From Treponema pallidum subsp. pallidum str. Nichols (GTDB taxonomy: Bacteria > Spirochaetota > Spirochaetia > Treponematales > Treponemataceae): a DNA stretch of 64,000 bases. The stretch covers positions 1,039,218 to 1,103,217 of the forward strand of contig NC_021490.2 in NCBI RefSeq assembly GCF_000410535.2, read 5' to 3'. The translations under genes and the position numbers were made by a program. Below the pieces are notes generated by a model, which did not search any database, had not been told where the DNA came from, and saw nothing but the letters and a program-made list of their open reading frames with translations. Below are positions 35,006-43,272 of this stretch, piece by piece. The first letter of the stretch is position 1, and each line of letters begins with the position of its first letter.

Positions 35006-35710
35006 TTAGGGGACGACGACAACGTTCGCGACTCTGCCATCTGCCAGGTATGCGCGGGCGTTGCTCTGGGTGTCAAAGGAAGAAGTGCCATCTTTGACGA
35101 AGGCATAGAGCCACCTTCCAGGCGGGAGGGGAAGCTCTAGCTCGTAGTGGCCGGGACGCACCTCTTCCAGAGAGTACATGAATGGATCCCAGTTGTTAAA
35201 CGTACCTGCAAGGTGGATAGTCTGTCCCGCTGCACCCTGGTACACAAACCGAGTGCCCGCGGCCGTATGCTGGGTTTGATACGATTCGTGAGACGGCACA
35301 TCGAGGTAAGAAATGGACATGCCATCGCGGTGATCGTAGCTTTCGAAGCTATTTTCAGGATCGGTAGTCCACAACCCATCAATCACAAGCCGGTAACTTA
35401 AACGCGAACACCCTTCAGGAATAGGCGCGATATGGAAAAGAACGGAGCGTTCAGTGAGATTCTGGGCGCTCTCTTGACTGAGGCGCACGAACGAGTATAT
35501 CGGGCGGTACCCTTCGTGCTCAAACGCGATACCCACGTGGCGCGCTGCCCCTGACGCAGTAAACACGACGCAGCGCCCCTGAATCCGAGGCGCTTCCACG
35601 CGGGAAATAGACTCGATAAGCGCGCGGCGCTGCGTCGGATCAAGTCCAGCCGCGCAGAGTCCGACAGCACCAGACAAAACGAGCATGACACCAAGCGCAC
35701 ATCCTCTCAT
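35006..35710 (-). CDS. Secreted protein with a glycogen-binding (CBM48/AMPK-type) fold
   Basis: About 234 residues. The start is the ATG after GGGGAGGA; it opens a signal peptide (RGCALGVMLVLSGAVGLCA) ending before AGLDPTQ. An open frame 148 codons longer upstream is a shadow of the neighbouring intergenic and coding DNA. The last 90 residues look like the E-set carbohydrate-binding module of AMPK and glycogen-branching enzymes: IHLAGTFNNWDPFMYSLEE then PGHYELELPLPPGRWLYAFV. The central part has a similar SYRLVIDGLWTTDPEN, perhaps a second degenerate copy. It lacks any catalytic domain. Periplasmic location for such a module is notable because T. pallidum makes no known glycogen. Confidence 0.85.
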   Translation of the reverse strand: MRGCALGVMLVLSGAVGLCAAGLDPTQRRALIESISRVEAPRIQGRCVVFTASGAARHVGIAFEHEGYRPIYSFVRLSQESAQNLTERSVLFHIAPIPEGCSRLSYRLVIDGLWTTDPENSFESYDHRDGMSISYLDVPSHESYQTQHTAAGTRFVYQGAAGQTIHLAGTFNNWDPFMYSLEEVRPGHYELELPLPPGRWLYAFVKDGTSSFDTQSNARAYLADGRVANVVVVP

Positions 35711-35924
35711 CGAGTTTCTCGATCCTCCCCGGCAAAGCGCACCACCACGAACACACCCCCATACCACCGGTCCTGGCGAACTCGCAAAAGCGCGGCACAC
35801 CCGAAACCCATACCGCGCACAGCTTCGGGATATGCATGCGCATGCTAAAGGGAAACCTGTCCTCCTGGCAGACTTCACTCCTCCACAAAAAAAACCGATA
35901 CGAGGGCGGGGAGTATAACGCGCA

Positions 35925-38900
35925 ATGCCGAGTGCACAACACCTGTCAGAGTTTGCTCGCGAGCTCAAGACTCTTGGGAATGAGCCAGACACCCTCAAAT
36001 CTTGGGGTACTCTGTACGATGACCTACCACCTCCTGAATCTACCCCCGACGGGGCACAGCCTGCGCCCACGCCTGAGCGGCAGTCCGCGCCTGCATCCGC
36101 GTCAGCTTCTGGCCCTGTGTCCGCACATGGGCAGCGCCCCTTTGAGCCTGACACAGAAGCATCGAGCGTTGCCTCGGGAGAGGAGGTCGTGCAGGAAGAT
36201 GCGCACGCACCACAGACTCGAATGCATGACTCCGCACAGGAGCCAGCGGCGGAGATTTCTCTCTTTTCTGAAGAGCGGACACCGGAAACTATGCCGACTG
36301 CTGCCTGGAGTGCACCACCGGATCCTCTTTTTGAAACCGAGCATGCTGTCCCCCCCCTACCTCTTGACCCGGAAGAAACACCAGTGCCCGGAGAAAAAGG
36401 TCTCCAGGAGTCCGCCGTGCAGGAGGAAGACGCCGGATTTAACCAGATGCCTGCGACAGGAGGGCAAACCAGCGAGAATCAACAACACTTTGACGCATTG
36501 CTCGCCTCTCTTGATCTTGATTCGGCAAATGGCGAACGCGTGGTCCCCGAGAATGCAGATGAGTTCGCCGCTCAGGTACCTGAATCCCTTCTAGAAGGGT
36601 TGCATCCAGAAGACCAAGAGACGAAACGCTCGCAAGAGGAACCTGTATCCTATGACTTCCCTGCGTTTGATCTGGACCAGGTAGCGCCTCCTACACCAGA
36701 CGCCCCTGATTCTTCTAACTCTGCTCTCACTGAGATTGAAATCACCCCAGCGCTCTCTGAGCACCCCACGCAGACGCAGGAAACGGGTACCACCTCGCCA
36801 CAATCGCAGACTGTGCACGCTGATGCGTCTGCCCTAGGGCCTAGTGCCTCTGATCCTAATTTTTCCCCTGGGTCTGCGGATAACTTGGTCGCCCAATTCC
36901 CCATTGAAGAAAGCGTGCAGATACCTCCTTTCCCCGCTGATGGCTTTGAACTTCCCGGTAAATTCCAAGAATTTGCGAGAGAATCTGAGAGCCCCTATTT
37001 CAGTCCTGATACAACCGCCGACGCAGACCAAGCACAGACCATAAGCGAAACGGAATATCAACGCTTTCTCCAGCGGCTCGACGCCCTCCCCCTTCCTGTA
37101 CGTATTGCGGTTCAAGAATACCTGTCCTCAGAGGAGACCTCGGACAAAGAGGGTTATGCGCTCATTAGCAGCATTGCAAACAACGCCTCGCCAAAAGCGG
37201 TTGCTACTCAACTCGAGCACATTCTAAAAAAGCCGCTGCATATTCCCAGAAAGTTTGAACGCAAGTCAGCTGCCGCACACGAACGCGAGAAGTCTTCCCT
37301 TCCCTACATCGCGAAACACACGGTGCTTCCCCTGACGGCCAGCTCAGCGGCCATACTCATTTTCATCCTTTCGCTTGCAGTCCTCTCCTGGCACTTTCTG
37401 TACAAACCCCTTCATGCGCACCTGAGCTACCGCGCAGGGTACCATGCATTAGAACTGGACCGCTACGAAGATGCACACACTAACTTTGAACACGCCAAAC
37501 AGTACTGGAAGATAAAACACTGGTACTTTCGTTATGCGCGTGCCTTACGTGACAAAAAACAATATACACGTGCTGAACAAATTTACACCGAGTTACTCTT
37601 TGATTTCCGGCATCCCAAACAGGGGAGCATTGAATATGCGCACATGCTCTGCAATGAGCTGCGCAAATACGAACAGGCAGAAACGACACTGCGTCGGCAG
37701 GGACTCGACCATCATCCAAATGATCCTGATATCCTCAGCGCACTCGGAGACGTATATCTAGAGTGGGCAGAAGAGGACCCTGCTCAATACGAGCAGGCTC
37801 GAAAAACATACCAATCACTCATCGCTTCCCACGGCACGCGCGATGCGTATCTTGCACGCATGATGCGCTATTTTATCAGAACAGATCAGCTCGCGCAGGT
37901 ACTTCCTCTTAAGGCACACTTTACCAATACGCGCGCTAGGATCGCTCCTGAAGATTTGACAGAACTCAGTGGATACCTTTTAGAGAAACGCTATGAATCT
38001 CAACCCAGTGACTCCCTTACATTGCAGTCAAAGATTGAGGATCTGCGCGCATTACTTGAGCGGGCCTTTAAGGCGGATCCTATGTCTGCGGATGCGGCTT
38101 ATTACCTTGGAAAATTCTTTGTCTACAATCACCGCAAGGACAGCGCGCGGGAACTCCTTCAGCAAGCTGTCAACCGTTACCCGCACATGCCACATTCCAC
38201 AGTCAGGCGTACACTGCGTGAAATTGACGCGATGCGCCTGCTCGGTACGTTACTCCTGGAGGAAAAGGGACACGCTGCTGCCCGCGAAATATTCACCCAG
38301 GCACTTACGCGCTATCGCAGCTATATCGTAATGCGTGACCTACCGCCGCATCGGACTATTGGAAAACTGTACCGTGACTATGCAGATATGGACTACTTTA
38401 TCTACAAAAACTATGACTCTGCGTTGGAGCACTACCAGCATGCGCGGGCGCAGTTACTTGATACTCCTGAGGTTCAATACAAAATAGGGTATATTCAGCA
38501 CAAAAAAAACAACTACCCCGAAGCGATTCGGGCAATGAATGCAGCGTACGAGCACAATCCTCAGGATAAGCACCTTTTATATGGATTCGGCACCCTGTTG
38601 TGTAAACGTGGTGACTACTTTGCTTCCCAGGGGTACTACGAGCAGTTACTTGAACTGTTAGATGCGCAGCGTACAAGACGCGGTGTCATGCTCCCCCACA
38701 TAGAAAAGGCGGACGCCGCGTTTGTTGATTTGTACATGCGCACGTGTAATAACCTGGGCGTAGTATTGCACCGTTTGGCAACGACTCATGGAGATTCGCG
38801 GAAAAATGCACGGGCGTTAACTCTGTTTGCAGAATCCTCTCGTGCATGGGACGCACTCACCCGTCACCCTGAAACCAGGGTGCGCTCACAAGCTACCGGT

Positions 38901-39026
38901 CTTTCATACCTAAACGTCCATCACATGACACGCCCCTACACAGAGTTTCAGCCAGAACTGTACGACGACATTCCTCTCCTACTTGAGCACGAAGAACCGC
39001 CCATCCAAAAGGAACAAGAGAACTAG
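35925..39026 (+). CDS. Large single-pass membrane protein with periplasmic-side TPR repeats
   Basis: This is a 1033-residue protein in three parts. Residues 1 to about 420 are acidic, Pro/Ser/Glu-rich and probably disordered. One membrane helix follows at about 466-487 (SSAAILIFILSLAVLSW). The rest is helical, with TPR units such as YHALELDRYEDAHTNFEHAK, RALRDKKQYTRAEQIYTELL, and GYIQHKKNNYPEAIRAMNAA, then a Tyr-rich acidic tail. The layout (disordered cytoplasmic arm, helix, TPR domain) suggests a scaffold for envelope complexes. The role is not known to me. A run of eight C in the N-terminal part makes frameshifts possible. GGGGAG lies 12 bases before the ATG, a long spacing. Confidence 0.88.
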   Translation: MPSAQHLSEFARELKTLGNEPDTLKSWGTLYDDLPPPESTPDGAQPAPTPERQSAPASASASGPVSAHGQRPFEPDTEASSVASGEEVVQEDAHAPQTRMHDSAQEPAAEISLFSEERTPETMPTAAWSAPPDPLFETEHAVPPLPLDPEETPVPGEKGLQESAVQEEDAGFNQMPATGGQTSENQQHFDALLASLDLDSANGERVVPENADEFAAQVPESLLEGLHPEDQETKRSQEEPVSYDFPAFDLDQVAPPTPDAPDSSNSALTEIEITPALSEHPTQTQETGTTSPQSQTVHADASALGPSASDPNFSPGSADNLVAQFPIEESVQIPPFPADGFELPGKFQEFARESESPYFSPDTTADADQAQTISETEYQRFLQRLDALPLPVRIAVQEYLSSEETSDKEGYALISSIANNASPKAVATQLEHILKKPLHIPRKFERKSAAAHEREKSSLPYIAKHTVLPLTASSAAILIFILSLAVLSWHFLYKPLHAHLSYRAGYHALELDRYEDAHTNFEHAKQYWKIKHWYFRYARALRDKKQYTRAEQIYTELLFDFRHPKQGSIEYAHMLCNELRKYEQAETTLRRQGLDHHPNDPDILSALGDVYLEWAEEDPAQYEQARKTYQSLIASHGTRDAYLARMMRYFIRTDQLAQVLPLKAHFTNTRARIAPEDLTELSGYLLEKRYESQPSDSLTLQSKIEDLRALLERAFKADPMSADAAYYLGKFFVYNHRKDSARELLQQAVNRYPHMPHSTVRRTLREIDAMRLLGTLLLEEKGHAAAREIFTQALTRYRSYIVMRDLPPHRTIGKLYRDYADMDYFIYKNYDSALEHYQHARAQLLDTPEVQYKIGYIQHKKNNYPEAIRAMNAAYEHNPQDKHLLYGFGTLLCKRGDYFASQGYYEQLLELLDAQRTRRGVMLPHIEKADAAFVDLYMRTCNNLGVVLHRLATTHGDSRKNARALTLFAESSRAWDALTRHPETRVRSQATGLSYLNVHHMTRPYTEFQPELYDDIPLLLEHEEPPIQKEQEN
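36350..36357 (+). repeat. Coding C8 homopolymer in the large TPR gene
   Basis: Eight C encode the end of Val and Pro-Pro and the first base of Leu, at about residue 142. The frame is intact in this sequence. Slippage by one base would end translation before the membrane helix. Confidence 0.85.
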
Positions 39027-39089
39027 CCAACGGTGCCCGCTTGCCTGCATGACCGAAACAGGGTAGTCTCCCCTGAGAGGAGGCGACTG

Positions 39090-39248
39090 ATGGGAACGTA
39101 CATGTGTGATTTGTGTGGCTGGGGATACAATCCAGAGGTAGGGGATGCAGACGGGGGCATTCCCGCGGGTACTGCGTTTGAGAACCTACCGGACCACTGG
39201 GAGTGTCCACTCTGTGGGGTGGACAAGACAAGTTTTGTGAAAGTGTAG
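39090..39248 (+). CDS. Rubredoxin
   Basis: This is a 52-residue rubredoxin. The two iron-binding CxxCG motifs are [15 protein letters not shown] at the start and [12 protein letters not shown] near the end, separated by the usual [17 protein letters not shown]. The ATG follows GGAGG with 8 bases. It carries electrons in the cytoplasm. In T. pallidum it is reported as the electron donor of the superoxide reductase neelaredoxin, encoded elsewhere. Confidence 0.97.
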
Positions 39249-39280
39249 CTCTTCTGCCTAGAGGAAAGGGGAACGATCCA

Positions 39281-39568
39281 GTGAAAAAAAAGGACGCTTT
39301 CGTCGGTACGATCGGCTACGACGGTCAACGGGCAGTAGTGGACAGGGCCCGCGTGCTGAAGCACAGCAGGAGTTCCCTGCAGGAACTTCTCAGTGCGGGG
39401 GCCTTCCGAGAGGCGGCTGCCTGCGCCGTTTGGGAACGCTCGACAGAAGCACTGGAGGCCGTCGCCTCCGCCTACAACGCCCGCTCAGGGAGCAGGTACA
39501 GCGCGCAGGACATCGCAAAAGTTTTCGGCATTGCCTCCGAACCAGGGGAAAAGGCGGTTGTCCTCTAG
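39281..39568 (+). CDS. Small conserved protein of unknown function
   Basis: This is a 95-residue basic-to-neutral protein, start GTG after AGGGGAA, whose N-terminus is VKKKDAFVGTIGYDGQRAVVD. No signal peptide or membrane helix is seen. The middle is helical (SSLQELLSAGAFREAAACAV). It lies 32 bases after rubredoxin and may be cotranscribed with it. I do not recognise the family. Confidence 0.7.
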   Translation: MKKKDAFVGTIGYDGQRAVVDRARVLKHSRSSLQELLSAGAFREAAACAVWERSTEALEAVASAYNARSGSRYSAQDIAKVFGIASEPGEKAVVL

Positions 39569-39589
39569 CCGCCTCCTCCTTTGCTGAAG

Positions 39590-39630
39590 ATCCTGCACCC
39601 CCTCAGGCTTAGCCTGAGGGGGTGCAGGAT
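39590..39630. terminator. Perfect 19-bp hairpin between convergent genes
   Basis: ATCCTGCACCCCCTCAGGC and its exact inverse flank the 3-base loop TTA, the strongest stem in the window. It lies between the stop codons of the + strand small gene and the - strand rlpA. Neither side has a long T run, so it may act as a two-way, partly Rho-independent terminator or as an RNA-end stabiliser. Confidence 0.8.
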
Positions 39631-39636
39631 TTCCCA

Positions 39637-40662
39637 CTACCAACTTTCCTGGCGGATAACGTAATCGTGAAACCTTCCCCTTTTCAGCGCGTGCTTTACC
39701 CTCTCTAGGTCCGCGGGGCGTATCCCCGGCAGCACCACGCGCACCGCGTGCTCTGTTCGCTCATATGAAGGATCAAAGCCCGCCTCGCGCAGCTTAACTA
39801 CCAAGCGGAGCGCATTCTCCTCACGAACAAAGGCTCCCAACTGTATACGCCAAAGCACCCCCCGCGTTTCCCCCGAATGGGTTGGCGTATACACCGACTT
39901 CATCCCTGACACCTTCCCGCCACCAGCTGCGTAGGGAAGAGGCGCAGCAGCCGCATAGGAAGAAGACGAAGGAACAGGCTGCGCGTGCGAGTTAGGTGCA
40001 GCGGAGCCAGGCACGGCCGTCCCATAGGGAACCCGACTGGGAGTCGAACCCGGTGCTGCGTACGCGACAGGCGGCGCACCATACTCCGAAGCGGGGACAT
40101 CCGTTGTATTCGCCACTCCCGGCACACCCGGAGTTCCAGCCCTCCTTCCGACAGGAGCTGGCGGTGGATTATGAGGATCCGCATACATGACAGGCGCACT
40201 GGACGTGGGAGCAGTAGGCGGAACACCAAAGGAATCTTGAGGTAAGACACCAGGAGAAGTCTGCCTATCGTTGCGTTGCTGTGAAGCGTGCGCATTCGGA
40301 TCTGCCTTGTGTATGGAGACGCGCGCCACCCCCGCGTTCAGCATGTCTAACGCAACAGCTGCAGCCTTTGACACGTCAATCTCTCTATTTGCAGCGTAAG
40401 GTCCCCGATCATTGATGCGCACGATTACCTTTTTGCCGTTGTCCAAGTTCGTCAACTCCACAACCGTACCAAAGGGAAGCGTGCGGTGCGCGGCAGTATA
40501 CGCGTTCATGTCAAAAATCTCCCCACTTGCGGTAGGTCTTCCGTTAAAAGACTCCGCATAGTAGGAAGCATACCCTTCCGGAACGATTACCTCGCCGGCT
40601 GCAAAAAGCATCTGCACGTTCCACAATACTGCAGCCACTGCAACGACACGCTTGTCCATCAT
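39637..40662 (-). CDS. rlpA: RlpA-type septal ring lytic transglycosylase with SPOR domain
   Basis: This is a 341-residue exported protein. The signal peptide ends near LFAAGEV. The double-psi beta-barrel follows at once, with YASYYAESFNGRPTASGEIF, AAHRTLPFGTVVEL, and VRINDRGPYAANREID, which carries the catalytic Asp. A 150-residue Pro/Ala/Ser-rich linker leads to a C-terminal SPOR domain (about 266-341, WRIQLGAFVREENALRLVV). RlpA cleaves peptidoglycan strands that lack stem peptides, and the SPOR part takes it to the septum. It lacks a lipobox Cys. GGAAGGAG stands before ATG ATG. It ends at the 19-bp hairpin. Confidence 0.92.
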   Translation of the reverse strand: MMDKRVVAVAAVLWNVQMLFAAGEVIVPEGYASYYAESFNGRPTASGEIFDMNAYTAAHRTLPFGTVVELTNLDNGKKVIVRINDRGPYAANREIDVSKAAAVALDMLNAGVARVSIHKADPNAHASQQRNDRQTSPGVLPQDSFGVPPTAPTSSAPVMYADPHNPPPAPVGRRAGTPGVPGVANTTDVPASEYGAPPVAYAAPGSTPSRVPYGTAVPGSAAPNSHAQPVPSSSSYAAAAPLPYAAGGGKVSGMKSVYTPTHSGETRGVLWRIQLGAFVREENALRLVVKLREAGFDPSYERTEHAVRVVLPGIRPADLERVKHALKRGRFHDYVIRQESW

Positions 40663-40779
40663 TCAACACTCCTTCCAAAGGCTTCACCCGAGCAAAACGA
40701 TGCTTCACAAGACACCCCCGACGCTTATCGGAATATGGACAAAAAGGTTGAAATCTTTTAAGGTAGGGGCGCAGTGGGT

Positions 40780-40865
40780 TGCTGGAGACGAGACTTGAAC
40801 TCGTACGACCGCTGCCGGTCAAGGGATTTTAAGTCCCTGATGTCTACCAATTCCATCACTCCAGC
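40780..40865 (-). tRNA. tRNA-Leu (anticodon UAA)
   Basis: The 86-base sequence folds with acceptor arms GCTGGAG and CTCCAGC, a D arm, an anticodon loop reading CTTAAAA, a long variable arm typical of Leu, and the TTCAAGT T-loop. The CCA end is not encoded. A promoter lies just upstream. Confidence 0.95.
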
Positions 40866-40884
40866 GTTGTGCGGCCGTGCTGCC

Positions 40885-40914
40885 ACTGTAGCGGGTAAGT
40901 AGCCGGGAGGTCAA
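40885..40914 (-). promoter_or_regulatory. Promoter of tRNA-Leu
   Basis: On the minus strand TTGACC (five of six), 18 bases, TACAGT (four of six). The tRNA 5' end lies about 20 bases downstream. The -35 box overlaps the ribosome site of the divergent TatD gene. Confidence 0.6.
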
Positions 40915-40915
40915 C

Positions 40916-41827
40916 ATATACAGTGATTCGCACTGCCACCTTGCGCTGCTTGTAAAGCAAAGTGAGGATCCTCAATCCCTCTTCAGACAGCTGGACCTTG
41001 CACGCTTCCCGTTTCTCATGGAGGTCGGTACGCGCGCAGGGGATTATCAGGAAAGAAAGGCTCTGCTCCTGCAGGCCTGCGCGGGGCGCTCGCTTCCTTC
41101 TTGTCTGCACTTCTCTGTAGGGGTCCGGCCTGCGCCGGAGCCCATTGCGCATCCTGAGACAGCCCTTTCACTGCTTCGGTCAGACGTGCGTGCCCTGTGC
41201 GCAGAACAGGCGCCCTACCGAGCCTTGGGTGAATGCGGTCTTGACCGACACTGGAATGGCCCTCAGGTAGCGTGCAAAGCACGGAAAGGATCTGGTGTGC
41301 GCGGTACACCAGATCTTGATGCAGAGGAGTATCTTTTTAAGGCACAGCTCTCTATAGCGAAAGCTCAGAACCTGCCGCTCATCATTCATTCACGGGACGC
41401 TTTTGAACCGACACTCCGTTGCCTGGACTCAGTGGGGTGGAGAAAGGGTGTGATGCATTGTTTCTCGTACGGAGTCGTTGAGGCACACGCTTTTTTAGAA
41501 CGTGGTTTGTACATCTCTTGTGCAGGCACACTTACGTACGCAAAGACGACATCCGAACTTCTCGCGCGCGATGCGCTTATTCGGAGTATCCCTCTGGATC
41601 GTCTATTGTTAGAAACGGACACTCCCTACCTCGCTCCAGTACCGCATCGAGGAACACACAACAGACCCGAGTATGTCCGACATACCTACGCGTTGGTAGC
41701 AAACATCCTTGGTATAAGTGAGAAGGCTTTAGCACAGCACGTGTTTGCAAACTGCTGTGCCCTTTTTGAAGCGCAAGAACCGACAGAAGCATGTTCCCAA
41801 GCGCATGCCCCCACACGATATACCTAA
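40916..41827 (+). CDS. TatD-family metallohydrolase, canonical motifs, apparent AUA start
   Basis: This is a 303-residue protein if read from base 40916. The first ATG (41018) would cut off the DSHCHL metal motif, which is encoded in frame at 40925. The frame is closed by TAG at 40889, and between that stop and the motif there is no ATG, GTG or TTG. The only sensible start is ATA at 40916, five bases after GGGAGG. GECGLDR, PLIIHSRD, HCFSYG and ETDTPYLAP are all present, so the active site is complete. It may nick or trim DNA as in other TatD enzymes. An insert of about 13 residues follows GLDRHW. It is divergent from tRNA-Leu. Confidence 0.85.
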   Translation: MYSDSHCHLALLVKQSEDPQSLFRQLDLARFPFLMEVGTRAGDYQERKALLLQACAGRSLPSCLHFSVGVRPAPEPIAHPETALSLLRSDVRALCAEQAPYRALGECGLDRHWNGPQVACKARKGSGVRGTPDLDAEEYLFKAQLSIAKAQNLPLIIHSRDAFEPTLRCLDSVGWRKGVMHCFSYGVVEAHAFLERGLYISCAGTLTYAKTTSELLARDALIRSIPLDRLLLETDTPYLAPVPHRGTHNRPEYVRHTYALVANILGISEKALAQHVFANCCALFEAQEPTEACSQAHAPTRYT

Positions 41828-41908
41828 TGCGTAGCCAGATCTCATTCTCGAATGATAAGTCAACCGATGATTACCGTGGCTCGATTTCTATAACAAAGGA
41901 TTATGAGT

Positions 41909-43243
41909 ATGAGCAAAATACCTCTTATCAGTACGGTTACGTCTACCATATCTGCCATTAACGGTGCGTGTACTGGAGAACGCGTGGATATACACATTCA
42001 GACGCTCTCTCGTCTGAATGAGATAGCATCCGTTTTTCGCTTCGAGATGCCTGAGATTAAGATTATTGATTTTGGTGACCCAAACGTCGACAGCGAAGCG
42101 TGTTTAAAAATTATAAAGGATGATCCTTGGCTTCTATTTGGTGGGGTGATTGCTATCACTAACTCGATGGAAGAAAAAATAAAAATCGTAAATCGCAAAG
42201 ACCCGAATTTCCTTTCAGTTTCCACGCGGCAGGAATTTGAAGCGCATGCCTCCCAGGTTGTGCGAATCGTGGACAGAAACCGACACTTTCTTTCTAGTCG
42301 CAGCCTCGTGCACCAAGCACATGGACACGAGCAGGGAAATTTTATCTGCGACACCGATTCCTTTGAGATTACCTTTTACGCCAGCTTGATTAGTTCGTAC
42401 CTGTACAATACCAACCGTATCAATGAGCTTGAACGCACTTCGTTTGAAGGCGCAATGATGGAACTGTTACTCAATGCACTGGAGCACGGAAACTGCGGCA
42501 TTAGCTACGACGAAAAAACAGAGTGGCTCGAACAGCGCAAGGATATCTTTGATTTGATTGCTCTGCGCAAGCAGGACCCGCGCATTAGCGCGAAAAAAAT
42601 CTATATTTCCTATGACATTACACTGCAGCGTACACGCATTACCATTCGTGACGAAGGCACAGGCTTTGATTGGAAAAGCCGCATGGCAAGCGCGTGCAAA
42701 CCTGGTCTACACGGTATGGGCATAAAAATGACAGAAATTTTTGTCAAAAGGCTCAGCTATAACGACGTGGGCAACGAGGTGACGTTTGAAATTGACAACC
42801 AGGAAAACGTCGCGAACCTTGTGCCTTCAATTTTGAAAAACCAACAGGTACTAACGTTCCGGGATGCCCAGGTGGTATGTTACCAGAACGAAGAATCCAG
42901 TTCCCTTTTCTACATTTCGTCGGGGAAATTCGCAGTGTACGTGGATAACAAGTTCATGTCCATGCTGACCCCATCAGACATATTCATCGGGGAAATGTCG
43001 TTCTTGCTCAACAACCGGCGCTCTGCAACGATTGTATCAGTAGGCGAAGGCACACTGGTAAAGATATCAAAGATGAAGTTCATCTCACTGATTGAGGATC
43101 ATCCTCACTATGGGATCTACCTCGCACGCCTGCTTGCAGGTAGACTTGCCCATCAATCGCGCGAGAGCGCGAAGCTTAAAAACACCCTGACCCTTCTCGG
43201 TCAACGAACACCCGACACCGGCGCACAAGCTATCCCCTCATGA
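41909..43243 (+). CDS. RsbW-like histidine-kinase-type ATPase fused to a cyclic-nucleotide-binding domain
   Basis: About 444 residues. The first 110 are receiver-like (PEIKIIDFGDPNVDSEACL, then LFGGVIAIT). Next is an HATPase domain with the N-box MMELLLNALEHGNCG, ITIRDEGTGFDWKS, and GLHGMGIKMTEIFVKRL, the pattern of RsbW/SpoIIAB anti-sigma kinases. The C-terminal 110 residues are a cNMP-binding fold (FYISSGKFAVYVDNKFMSML, then IGEMSFLLNNRRSATIV). ATG at 41903 is too close to AAGGA; the ATG two codons later has 8-base spacing, so I use it. No phosphoacceptor His is visible. Partner and ligand are unknown. Confidence 0.85.
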   Translation: MSKIPLISTVTSTISAINGACTGERVDIHIQTLSRLNEIASVFRFEMPEIKIIDFGDPNVDSEACLKIIKDDPWLLFGGVIAITNSMEEKIKIVNRKDPNFLSVSTRQEFEAHASQVVRIVDRNRHFLSSRSLVHQAHGHEQGNFICDTDSFEITFYASLISSYLYNTNRINELERTSFEGAMMELLLNALEHGNCGISYDEKTEWLEQRKDIFDLIALRKQDPRISAKKIYISYDITLQRTRITIRDEGTGFDWKSRMASACKPGLHGMGIKMTEIFVKRLSYNDVGNEVTFEIDNQENVANLVPSILKNQQVLTFRDAQVVCYQNEESSSLFYISSGKFAVYVDNKFMSMLTPSDIFIGEMSFLLNNRRSATIVSVGEGTLVKISKMKFISLIEDHPHYGIYLARLLAGRLAHQSRESAKLKNTLTLLGQRTPDTGAQAIPS

Positions 43244-43272
43244 CAGGACACCAACCGATTCAGGAGAAACTA

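Noticed and set aside
35711-36154. 148-codon extension of the glycogen-binding-like protein
   Set aside because: It is low-complexity Cys/Arg/Gly sequence that overlaps the TPR gene on the other strand, and it would bury a good signal peptide.
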